The notes under the pieces were generated by a model that was not told where the DNA came from, searched no databases, and worked only from the letters and a program-made list of their open reading frames with translations. Positions 43,605 to 51,218 of a stretch of 64,000 nucleotides of DNA are shown piece after piece. The position numbers were made by a program, and so were the translations under genes. Source of the DNA: CAXBGS01 sp963975425 (GTDB lineage Bacteria > Planctomycetota > Planctomycetia > Pirellulales > Pirellulaceae); contig CAXBGS010000012.1 in assembly GCA_963975425.1 (NCBI GenBank), positions 62,001 through 126,000 of the forward strand. The letters are read 5' to 3'. Within the stretch, counting starts at the first letter, position 1; each line of letters begins with the position of its first letter.

Positions 43605-44750
43605 ATGTCTGAATACGAACGTCGAAGCCCGCTCGCCACACCGCTAGTCGTCCTTGCGCTGGTCGGTGGAGGATGGTTCTTTTTTCAAACCTTTCAAATC
43701 GAAGGGCTCGATCAAGTTTCGATCTACAAGAAAGGACAAGTCGACGTCCAGGAATTCGTTTCCTATGGCGATGCCCCCACATTTGCGATTGAACCGGTCG
43801 GCCAGAGCCAAGCGGATGGACAGGTTCGGGCAAGTGTGACGACGGGCAACGTTTCGGATAATCCGTTCCGAGCCGCGGCGTCGAGCACACTTGGCTCGAT
43901 GGCAGCGCCGGTCGTCGGTCCGGACCGACGCGATCGAGCCCGTCGTCGACGTGTTCCCAATTTGCGAATCGGTTCGTGGGCACTGGACGGATTCGATAAC
44001 GCAAAACTGGCTGACGATGCCACTCGCCGCAACATCGTGCGGATCGTACGCCAGTTCGATCTGGTTGCGATCCAGCAAATCTCTTCGCTGCAAGCAGACG
44101 TCTTGCCCCTGCTGGTCGATGCCACCAACGGCAATGTGGCACCCGGATTACCGCCGCGATACGACTTCATCCTCGGCGAACCGATCGGCCCCGCCGACGC
44201 GCGCGAACGGCTGGCGTTTATTTTCGATACGGACCGCGTTCGAGTCGATCGAAGCCAAACGTACGTGGTTGCCGATCCTGAAAACCAAATGAGCTACGAG
44301 CCGCTTGTCGCCTGGTTCCAAACCAGTGAGGCCGACCCCAGCTTTGCCTGGACGTTCTCGTTCGTCAACGTGCGAATCGACCTGGGTCGCGCCCCCAGCG
44401 AAGTCGCTTTGTTGCCGTCAATGATGCACGCGATTCGCCGTGATGGTCGTGGTGAAGACGACGTCGTCGTCGCGGGGCTGTTGCAGGCCGACGATGCGTA
44501 CTTGCTGCCCGATGTCATGGGCGACGATGTCCGCGCCGCCGTCCGCACCGACTCGACAGATCTGTTGGGCAAACACCAAACGTGCAACATTTTGGTCGAT
44601 ATCGATTCGACCAGCGAGTTTGTGGGACGCGGCGGCGTCCTTGATTTCTTACGCGTCTATAATTTGACGCTGGAAGACGCCCAAAAGGTTTCGAAACACT
44701 TGCCCGTCTACGGCGAATTCACCGCGACCGAAGGCGGCCCGCTGCGTTAG
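43605..44750 (+). CDS. Membrane-anchored EEP-fold (DNase I-like) protein, probably catalytically inactive
   Basis: 381 residues from ATG 43605 (MSEYERRSP). One N-terminal membrane helix (ATPLVVLALVGGGWFFF, about 11-28) is followed by a polar linker with a basic patch (DRRDRARRRRVP) and an endonuclease/exonuclease/phosphatase-like domain (about 119-372). Recognisable EEP landmarks are LRIGSWALDGF, RQFDLVAIQQI, ERLAFIFDTDRV and the end SKHLPVYGEF. The usual catalytic residues are replaced: the Glu of QE is Gln158, the His of the THL strand is Arg257 (NVRIDL), the GDFN motif reads GLLQ (291-294), and the Asp of SDH is Lys364. A binding or structural role is therefore more likely than nuclease activity; this is inferred. 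Confidence 0.75.
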   Translation: MSEYERRSPLATPLVVLALVGGGWFFFQTFQIEGLDQVSIYKKGQVDVQEFVSYGDAPTFAIEPVGQSQADGQVRASVTTGNVSDNPFRAAASSTLGSMAAPVVGPDRRDRARRRRVPNLRIGSWALDGFDNAKLADDATRRNIVRIVRQFDLVAIQQISSLQADVLPLLVDATNGNVAPGLPPRYDFILGEPIGPADARERLAFIFDTDRVRVDRSQTYVVADPENQMSYEPLVAWFQTSEADPSFAWTFSFVNVRIDLGRAPSEVALLPSMMHAIRRDGRGEDDVVVAGLLQADDAYLLPDVMGDDVRAAVRTDSTDLLGKHQTCNILVDIDSTSEFVGRGGVLDFLRVYNLTLEDAQKVSKHLPVYGEFTATEGGPLR

Positions 44751-44834
44751 CTGCAGCCCGTACCGATTCGATACCCGTTGATCGCACTGTCGATCAGATA
44801 ACTATCGATCCGATATTCGTGGGTCGTTTTATCG

Positions 44835-44868
44835 ATCCTTACGCAACGACAATCCTTACGCAAAGAAT
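44835..44868. repeat. 17-bp tandem duplication
   Basis: ATCCTTACGCAA occurs at 44835 and 44852, a 17-bp spacing, in the gap between two convergent genes. The left flank (TATCGATC-rich) contains degenerate relatives. Confidence 0.75.
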
Positions 44869-44912
44869 CGCGACACGCCCACGCCCACGCCGATCGATCA
44901 ACGACCATGGGC

Positions 44913-45464
44913 CTAGACGCCGGCGACTTCCGCAGCCTTGTAGACGACGCTGCTGCGTTTGAATCCCAGTCGCTCGTACAACCGGATCGCCGCGGTGTTG
45001 TCCGTTGTCACTTCCAAATGCATTCGACGTAACCCGGTCTCGCGAAACCCTTTCGCTGCGCGAGACAACAAAATCGAACCGAGACCGAGGCCGCGGTGAG
45101 AGCGATGAATGCCTAGGTTTTGAATCGCACCCCAGTCGTCCATCCGGATCCCCTGGACCGTACCGACCGGGACGCCACGGCCGCGCGCACCGCCGCGATG
45201 ACGCACCAACCAGGTGGCTTCGGGAACAAAGCCAATTCGCGACGTGATCTCACGCATCAGACGCAAACAACCGTCGCGGCGGCCCAGACAAGGGAAAACG
45301 CTCGTATCTAATTCCTCGCGAAAACTTTGGAATTTCGCCGCGGCATGATCGCGAACCAAGCCTTCTGCATACGGAATCAGTTCATAGCCTTCCGGGACGG
45401 ACACCGACTCGGGCATCGGCCCCGAAAGGTCGAGCTCCATGCGGAATCGTTTGAAATACGTCAT
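44913..45464 (-). CDS. GNAT-family N-acetyltransferase
   Basis: 183 residues from ATG 45464 (MTYFKRFRMELD); an in-frame hydrophobic extension to 45566 is probably untranslated. The acetyl-CoA binding motif A is IQNLGIHRSHRGLGLGSILL, with the (Q/R)-x-x-G-x-G/A loop, followed by the motif B helix LEVTTDNTAAIRLYERLGFKR. The N-terminal half (GYELIPYAEGLVRDHAAAKF, CLGRRDGCLRLMREI) is not assigned to a subfamily. It would acetylate an amine on a small molecule or protein; substrate unknown. It is divergent from the metal ABC operon and convergent with the EEP-like gene. Confidence 0.88.
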   Translation of the reverse strand: MTYFKRFRMELDLSGPMPESVSVPEGYELIPYAEGLVRDHAAAKFQSFREELDTSVFPCLGRRDGCLRLMREITSRIGFVPEATWLVRHRGGARGRGVPVGTVQGIRMDDWGAIQNLGIHRSHRGLGLGSILLSRAAKGFRETGLRRMHLEVTTDNTAAIRLYERLGFKRSSVVYKAAEVAGV

Positions 45465-45612
45465 ACCCAAGGCGCTAACCCGGCAAACCGTGACCAAGAG
45501 AAATAAACAGCCTGTTCCGAAGTCCATCGCAAACGAAACGCAAGCAAAGCAAGTCGTCACGAACACTCGATCAAGTGCTATCTAAGATTAGCACGAATCG
45601 AGTGGACTAGTT

Positions 45613-45626
45613 TTTGGCTTACCAAA
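45613..45626. promoter_or_regulatory. Palindrome resembling a DtxR/MntR-family operator
   Basis: TTTGGCTTACCAAA has perfect 5-bp arms (TTTGG/CCAAA) around CTTA, close in form to the TTAGG-type palindromes bound by DtxR, MntR and TroR repressors. It lies 75-90 bp before the substrate-binding protein gene of a TroA-like metal transporter, where a metal-responsive operator is expected. Confidence 0.4.
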
Positions 45627-45701
45627 CAATTATGTTGGAGACTCCGCAAATAGTTCGCATTACACCGTTTGGGAACCGCTTGACGGGGGGATGACTGCAA
45701 T

Positions 45702-46904
45702 ATGAACCAACACGCACCACGAAAAACGGACCCGCCGCACGCGGTTTCCAAAGCATCTGGCATTTCAGACTGGCGCATCTTTTTGCCGGTCGTCGCGTTG
45801 GTCATCCTGTTGTGGGTCGCGATCCTCGTCGCCGGCTGTGATCGCGGCAAGGGTTTGCGCGGGGGTCCTGCGGCCGATTCGCAAGGCGATGGAAAGCTGG
45901 ACATCGTCACCACCACCGGCATGATCCGTGACATGGTCCAGGCGATCGTCGGCGACGATGCGCGGGTGCACGCGATGATGGGCGCCGGTACCGACCCACA
46001 CCTTTATCAACCCAATCGCGGTGACATCGTACGCGTTTTGAACGCCGACATCGTCGTCTACAACGGGCTGCATTTAGAAGGCCGACTGGGTGAAGTGCTT
46101 GAGCGGCGCAAATCGTCCGGTGACACGCTGATCGCGGTCGGCGAGCTGCTACCGCCCGGTCAGTTGCTTGACGCTGACGCGGGGCTCCACGATCCGCACA
46201 TTTGGATGGACGTCTCACTGTGGCGTCAGGCAACCGAACTGCTGGCGACCGAACTGGAATCCTCTCTGGTCGGTGACCAACAAGCGATGGCGGCGCGGGT
46301 CAAAGCCTACCGTGACGAACTAACACAATTGGATCGATGGGGCGAAGCGGCGATCGCATCGATCCCCGAAAACCAACGCGTGCTGGTGACAGCACACGAT
46401 GCGTTTCGCTATTTTGGCAAGCGTTACGGTATAGCCGTGCACGGTGTCCAAGGCGTCTCGACGGTTAGCGAATCGGCGATCAGCGATGTCAATCGTTTGG
46501 TCGAATTGATCGTGGACAAGAAAATTCCGGCGATCTTTTTCGAAACGAGCGTTCCGCAGCGACAGATCGAAGCGATCGTCGAAGGCGCACGGCAAAAAGG
46601 CGTCAATGTCTCGAGCGATTGGACACTGTTTAGCGACAGCATGGGCGCCGACAACACACCCGAAGGAACTTATGTGGGAATGATGAAACACAATTTCCGC
46701 ACCATCACCGAAGCACTCGGCGGCGATCCGGACGTTGCGTTACCTGCGTCAGAAGCGGCCGCCAAGATAGAAAAGTCAGCGGCGCGTGGGCCGGGCAGCC
46801 CAAGCGGGCAAAACTTTACCAACGGGCACAGCTTTATCGACGGGCACGGCATCCCGATCGAAACCGGGGCAACCCTCACTTGGCAAGTCGAGGCATCCGG
46901 TTGA
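45702..46904 (+). CDS. Metal ABC transporter substrate-binding lipoprotein (TroA/ZnuA-like)
   Basis: 400 residues with a long N-terminal region and a lipoprotein signal (VALVILLWVAILVAGC, lipid Cys46). The cluster A-I fold is seen in IVTTTGMIRDMVQAIVGD, MGAGTDPHLYQP, GLHLEGRL, HDPHIWMD, TAHDAFRYFGKRYG and LFSDSMG. The predicted metal ligands are His100, His166, His232 and Asp312; a His at the third position is the TroA/ZnuA pattern, where Mn-only binders have Glu. No His-rich loop is present, unlike many ZnuA proteins. Zn, Mn or both are possible. Its stop overlaps the ATPase start region by four bases. Confidence 0.92.
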   Translation: MNQHAPRKTDPPHAVSKASGISDWRIFLPVVALVILLWVAILVAGCDRGKGLRGGPAADSQGDGKLDIVTTTGMIRDMVQAIVGDDARVHAMMGAGTDPHLYQPNRGDIVRVLNADIVVYNGLHLEGRLGEVLERRKSSGDTLIAVGELLPPGQLLDADAGLHDPHIWMDVSLWRQATELLATELESSLVGDQQAMAARVKAYRDELTQLDRWGEAAIASIPENQRVLVTAHDAFRYFGKRYGIAVHGVQGVSTVSESAISDVNRLVELIVDKKIPAIFFETSVPQRQIEAIVEGARQKGVNVSSDWTLFSDSMGADNTPEGTYVGMMKHNFRTITEALGGDPDVALPASEAAAKIEKSAARGPGSPSGQNFTNGHSFIDGHGIPIETGATLTWQVEASG

Positions 46905-47668
46905 ACGATCTACTCGTGGCAACGGAATCGAAGCCACCGCCACTGCAAGCCTTTGACGTCACGATCGCCTATCGCAGCACTCCGGTGCTTCAGGGCGTCA
47001 GCTTTTCAACACCGCCGGGCACCTTGACCGCCATCGTCGGCCCTAACGGCGCCGGCAAAAGTACGCTGATCAAAGCATCGCTGGGACTGATCGCACCGGC
47101 CTCGGGACACTTTGAATTCTTTGGCCGTTCGTTTCGCGATGTCGATGGACGCGTCAGCTATGTCCCCCAGCGGACCAGTGTTGATTGGGACTTTCCGGTC
47201 ACGGCGCTGGATGTCGTCTGCATGGGACTGTATCGAAAGATCGGTTGGCTGCGACCGATCGGACATCGTCATCGCGCCCAAGCAATGGAAGCCCTGGCCA
47301 GCGTCGGCATGCAAGATTACAGCAAGCGTCAAATCAGCCAGTTGTCCGGCGGCCAGCAACAACGTGTCTTTCTGGCGAGATCTTTGGTGCAAGGCGCCGA
47401 ACTGTTCTTGATGGACGAACCGCTTGCGGGAGTCGACGCGGCGACCGAAAAAACCATCATCGACACGCTGCGTGGATTGCGTGACGAAGGCCGCACCGCC
47501 ATGATTGTCCATCATGACTTGGATACCGTTGCAGACTACTTCGATCGCGTCTTGCTGCTTAACGGACGCATCATCGCCGAAGGCCCGGTTGCCGACGTGA
47601 TGAAACCGGGGCCGCTCAAAGAAGCCTACGGGGGCAACCTGTTGATTTTCGAGTCAAGCGAGTCGTGA
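46901..47668 (+). CDS. Metal ABC transporter ATP-binding protein
   Basis: 255 residues from TTG 46901, overlapping the upstream TGA; GTG 46916 or TTG 46880 are alternatives, and no ATG is available before the conserved domain. Walker A is GPNGAGKST, the Q loop is VPQRTSVDWDFPV (typical of Zn/Mn importers), the ABC signature is LSGGQQQRVFLARSL, Walker B is LFLMDEPLAG and the H-loop His is in MIVHHDL. It powers import through the permease encoded 4 bp downstream. It belongs to the same operon as the binding lipoprotein. Confidence 0.95.
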   Translation: MNDLLVATESKPPPLQAFDVTIAYRSTPVLQGVSFSTPPGTLTAIVGPNGAGKSTLIKASLGLIAPASGHFEFFGRSFRDVDGRVSYVPQRTSVDWDFPVTALDVVCMGLYRKIGWLRPIGHRHRAQAMEALASVGMQDYSKRQISQLSGGQQQRVFLARSLVQGAELFLMDEPLAGVDAATEKTIIDTLRGLRDEGRTAMIVHHDLDTVADYFDRVLLLNGRIIAEGPVADVMKPGPLKEAYGGNLLIFESSES

Positions 47669-47672
47669 GGTC

Positions 47673-48602
47673 ATGATCGTCGGTTCGGCACTCGAAACGA
47701 TTCTCGCTTACAACACGCTGGTCGTTCTCGCCGGAACCATGCTGCTGGGAATTGCTGCCGGCATCACGGGAACATTCCTGCTGCTGCGTCGCCGGGCGCT
47801 GGCCGGCGACGTGATCGGACATGCGGCATTGCCGGGGGTCGCATTGGCATTTCTGATTCATGCGGCATTGGCGCCCGAGGCCGGCAAGAGCCTGCCGATC
47901 ATGCTGCTAGGCGGTGCCCTGGCCAGTGGGTTGGCCATGTTGGCGGTCATGTGGCTACGGCGTGTGGGACGACTGCCCGATGATGCGGTACTGGCGGTCG
48001 TCTTAAGCAGCTTCTTTGGCGCCGGAGTGGTATTGTTGTCCGTCGTTCAGGCTTCGCCGACGGGCAGCCAAGCGGGACTGCGCGACTTTATCTTTGGGCA
48101 AGCAGCCGCCATCCGTCGCAGCGATGTTGAACTGTTGGCCGTCATTGCAGCGATCACAATTGTCACCAGCAGCCTGCTGATGAAAGAATGGACACTGATG
48201 TGTTTTGACGAAGGCCTCGCGCGTGTCCTCGGCTATCCCGTGGGCTTGCTGGACCTGTTGTTAATGACCCTGGTCGTGCTCGTCTGTGTCGCCGGCATGC
48301 AATCGGTTGGTCTGCTGCTGATCGTCGCACTGTTGATCATTCCCCCCAGCGCGGCCCGGTTCTGGAGCGACTCGATTCGTCCCAACATCTGGATCTCCGC
48401 CGCCATCGGTGCCGTCTCCGCCACGTTGGGCGGCGTCGCTAGTGCGTTGGTCCCCAAACTGAGCACCGGCGCCGTCATCGTTGTCGTCGCCGCAATGCTG
48501 TTGCTGCTCAGCATGCTCGTGGGCGCCAAGCACGGAATGATTGGTTACTGGATGGCCAAGCGACGACTGGCCAAGGGACGTCTGGCCGCGGGGAACCCTT
48601 AA
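47673..48602 (+). CDS. Metal ABC transporter permease (ZnuB/TroC-like)
   Basis: 309 residues, with eight or nine transmembrane helices (for example NTLVVLAGTMLLGIAAGITG and VGLLLIVALLIIPPSAARFW). The family marks LLRRRALAGDVIGHAALPGVALAFL near the N-terminus and GLLLIVALLIIPPSAA near residue 210-225 are clear. It forms the membrane channel, probably as a homodimer, because only one permease gene is present, whereas Tro systems have two. It ends the operon; miaA follows on the same strand after about 250 bp. Confidence 0.95.
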   Translation: MIVGSALETILAYNTLVVLAGTMLLGIAAGITGTFLLLRRRALAGDVIGHAALPGVALAFLIHAALAPEAGKSLPIMLLGGALASGLAMLAVMWLRRVGRLPDDAVLAVVLSSFFGAGVVLLSVVQASPTGSQAGLRDFIFGQAAAIRRSDVELLAVIAAITIVTSSLLMKEWTLMCFDEGLARVLGYPVGLLDLLLMTLVVLVCVAGMQSVGLLLIVALLIIPPSAARFWSDSIRPNIWISAAIGAVSATLGGVASALVPKLSTGAVIVVVAAMLLLLSMLVGAKHGMIGYWMAKRRLAKGRLAAGNP

Positions 48603-48848
48603 CGCAGGGCACCGTTCTGAACCACGGCCCCGGCAATGGACTTGAGGGCGTGGGTACGGCGAAATCGCGGAAATGCCTCAACGATTGCTCGATAAGATTG
48701 CTGAGAGAATCGCCAAGCACAGGGGCGCAAGTCGCATGGGTCGGTGTCGATCGCTTGCCTCATCGTTAAACTGCAAATTAATCGAGGCGGTTCAAGCGGC
48801 CTGCTGACTTCAAGTACAACACCGACGAACGAGCCAGACGTACCAGAC

Positions 48849-49817
48849 ATGCAAGTCGATGACGAATCGGAACACGACGCCAGGTGCTTTCCGTCGCTGG
48901 CCGATCGCGCCATGGTGTTGACCGGTCCGACCGCGTCAGGAAAGTCATCGGTTGCCCTTGCATTAGCCCAGCGAATCGGGGCGGACATCATTTCACTGGA
49001 TTCGATTGCCGTCTATCGGCAGATGGATATTGGGACGGCAAAGCCGACGATTGACGAACAGCGGATCGTCAAACATCACTTGATCGATGTCGTTGATCCG
49101 AACGAAATGTTCAGCGTGGCTTGTTATCTGGACATGGCACATGCCGTTCTAGATGACCTGGAACGGCAAGGACGTAAGGCCATTTTTGTGGGCGGCACGC
49201 CGATGTTCCTCAAAGGCATCCTGCGTGGTTTTGATCCTGGGCCACCGGCGGATTGGGATTTCCGTCAGTCGGTCGAAGACGACCTGGCACAACATGGCAT
49301 CGAAGCGCTACGCGATCGGCTGAGACAGGTCGATCCCTTGGCCGCCCATCGTATCAATGAAAACGACACAAGGCGGATGATCCGTGCACTGGAAGTTGCA
49401 CGATACACCGGTGTGCCGTTGAGCCATCGTCAGACCCAATTCGACCAAACCTTTGCGGCCGACCAGTGCCAAGCATTTGTGCTGCAAATGCCGCGAGAAC
49501 AATTACACCAGCGAATCAACCGCCGCGTCGAAAGCATGTTCGAACGAGGACTGATCGACGAAGTCCGCGGGTTGCTGCAACAGTATGACACGTTATCGCG
49601 TACGGCCTCGCAAGCGGTCGGTTATCGCGAAGTCATCGAGTGGCTGAAGCGCGGTGGCGAACAATCACAGCCCCGAGAAGACGTCGCTGCCCATACTCGC
49701 CGATTGGCTCGCCGACAAGAAACATGGTTTCGATCGTTTCGCGAACTCACGCCCATCGAAATTGTCGACGGTGCCGACCCCGAACAAGTCGCCACCCAAA
49801 TCGAAGCCCACCTGTAA
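48849..49817 (+). CDS. miaA: tRNA dimethylallyltransferase
   Basis: 322 residues from ATG 48849 (MQVDDESEHD); the upstream in-frame start at 48744 would add 35 unconserved residues. The P-loop is LTGPTASGKSS, followed by the conserved ISLDSIAVYRQMDIGTAKP, HHLIDVVDPNE, FVGGTPMFLKGILRG and MIRALEV. The C-terminal RRVESMFERGLIDEVRGLL and AVGYREVIEWL complete the family pattern. It transfers a dimethylallyl group to N6 of A37 in tRNAs reading UNN codons. It ends next to the convergent DUF1552 gene, only 31 bp apart, over a 7-bp tandem repeat. Confidence 0.95.
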   Translation: MQVDDESEHDARCFPSLADRAMVLTGPTASGKSSVALALAQRIGADIISLDSIAVYRQMDIGTAKPTIDEQRIVKHHLIDVVDPNEMFSVACYLDMAHAVLDDLERQGRKAIFVGGTPMFLKGILRGFDPGPPADWDFRQSVEDDLAQHGIEALRDRLRQVDPLAAHRINENDTRRMIRALEVARYTGVPLSHRQTQFDQTFAADQCQAFVLQMPREQLHQRINRRVESMFERGLIDEVRGLLQQYDTLSRTASQAVGYREVIEWLKRGGEQSQPREDVAAHTRRLARRQETWFRSFRELTPIEIVDGADPEQVATQIEAHL

Positions 49818-49851
49818 CCCGCTACCTGTCACCTGTCACCTGTCACCTCTA
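49810..49851. repeat. 7-bp tandem array bridging two convergent stop codons
   Basis: ACCTGTC units begin at 49824, 49831 and 49838, with a variant at 49845. In the same 7-bp register, ACCTGTA at 49810 contains part of the miaA stop (TAA 49815-49817), and the last unit runs into the complement of the DUF1552 stop (49849-49851). Confidence 0.9.
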
Positions 49852-51120
49852 AACATCCATCGTTCCGGTGCTGGTCGCAAAGCGGTCCACTTCCAGTCCT
49901 GTTTTTTGCAAAACGGAGACGAATAGATTCGGCAGCGGATAGTTGTTGTTGGTGTCAAATGCCATGTGGCGACCGTGTTTGAAGCCACCGCCGGCAAACA
50001 ACACGGGCATGTTGCGGTTATCGTGGTTCGACGCGTTGCCCAGATTGCTGGTCAACAGCACCGATGTGTGGTCTAGCAGCGTCCCCTCGGATTCATCCGA
50101 ATTCTTCAAGTCACGCAGGAACTCACCCCACTGTGCAATGATGGCCGATTCCACCAAGGCCAATTGCTCCAGCTTTTCGTCATCACGTCCGTGGTGACTT
50201 AGCGAGTGATAACCTTCCGACACGCCTTCGATGGGAATCACACCGCCGGCACCGGGAATATGCAACGAGATGAACCGCGTCGAATCGGTCTGCAGCGCCA
50301 ACTTGACGATTTCGCACATCGTTTTCTGACGCCCAATCAAGTCCGAGGGGTCCCCGATATCGACGGGCGGTCGCGCGTCGACTTTCGGCTTGGGACGCTT
50401 GGCCCATTTCTCGGTTTCGGCCATGCGTTTTTCCAGATCACGCACACTGGTGAAGTAAGCGTCTAAACGTTCGCGGTCGCCAGCGCCCAAATCACGTGAC
50501 AGTGACTTGGCGTCATCACCGACCAAGTCCATGATGCTGCGACCCTGTCGAACGCGATCGGCTTGCAATTGCCGTTGCTTGGGCGAATGGTCCACGAACA
50601 ACTGGGCAAACATACGCGACGGTGAATCTTCGGGAGGAATCATCGAGCCATTTTCGGTGTACGACGGGCTGGTGCTGCCGTCGGTCGAAAGAACCAGCGA
50701 TGGAAACCGGGTCTCATCGCCAAGATACTTCGCCAACAACTGATCAATCGAGATCGTATTGCGTGCGCCGCCGGAAGCCGTCATTGGCTGAGCGGTCAAG
50801 ATACTCGCTTCGGCCCGGTGCCCACCTTTGACCCCGGGGTGGGACGAGCCAGAAACAACGGTCAGTTGATCGCGTAGATCGCTCAGCGGCTTCAGGTACG
50901 GCGACGGTTCGTAGTCCCGGCCCGCGGTTTCGGGGACAAGATTTTCCGCCACCAATCCCAGCCCCAGCGTCATCGCAACAAATCGTTTCGGCGACTGCTT
51001 CACGGGTGCCGCTCCCAACGATCGAGACATCGCACTTAACCACGGAATGCCCATCGCAACGCCAGTGCCTCGCAAAACACGGCGACGATTAAGTTCACGT
51101 CCAAAGTTGATATTCATCAT
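49849..51120 (-). CDS. DUF1552 planctomycete exported protein
   Basis: 423 residues with a twin-arginine-like signal (NRRRVLRGTGVAMGIPWLSAM). The body matches DUF1552: KRFVAMTLGLGLVAENLVPE, YLKPLSDLRDQLTVVSGSSHPGVKGGH, SIDQLLAKYLG, FPSLVLSTDG, MCEIVKLALQTDSTRFISLHI and HDNRNMPVLFAGGGFKHGRHM. The family is nearly confined to planctomycetes and relatives, is usually encoded next to a DUF1592 protein, as here (98 bp downstream of it), and has no established function. Conserved His and Asp residues suggest a metal-binding site, resembling sulfatase/phosphatase folds (DUF1501-related). It is probably exported folded through Tat. Confidence 0.92.
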   Translation of the reverse strand: MMNINFGRELNRRRVLRGTGVAMGIPWLSAMSRSLGAAPVKQSPKRFVAMTLGLGLVAENLVPETAGRDYEPSPYLKPLSDLRDQLTVVSGSSHPGVKGGHRAEASILTAQPMTASGGARNTISIDQLLAKYLGDETRFPSLVLSTDGSTSPSYTENGSMIPPEDSPSRMFAQLFVDHSPKQRQLQADRVRQGRSIMDLVGDDAKSLSRDLGAGDRERLDAYFTSVRDLEKRMAETEKWAKRPKPKVDARPPVDIGDPSDLIGRQKTMCEIVKLALQTDSTRFISLHIPGAGGVIPIEGVSEGYHSLSHHGRDDEKLEQLALVESAIIAQWGEFLRDLKNSDESEGTLLDHTSVLLTSNLGNASNHDNRNMPVLFAGGGFKHGRHMAFDTNNNYPLPNLFVSVLQKTGLEVDRFATSTGTMDV

Positions 51121-51218
51121 TCGTTTCTGGGTTGCTGGTTGTATGACAATGTCTCGAAAATCCGATCACGCCGTGCATGGTTATCGCACGACGATGATGT
51201 TCGGTTCATCGACGGTGC

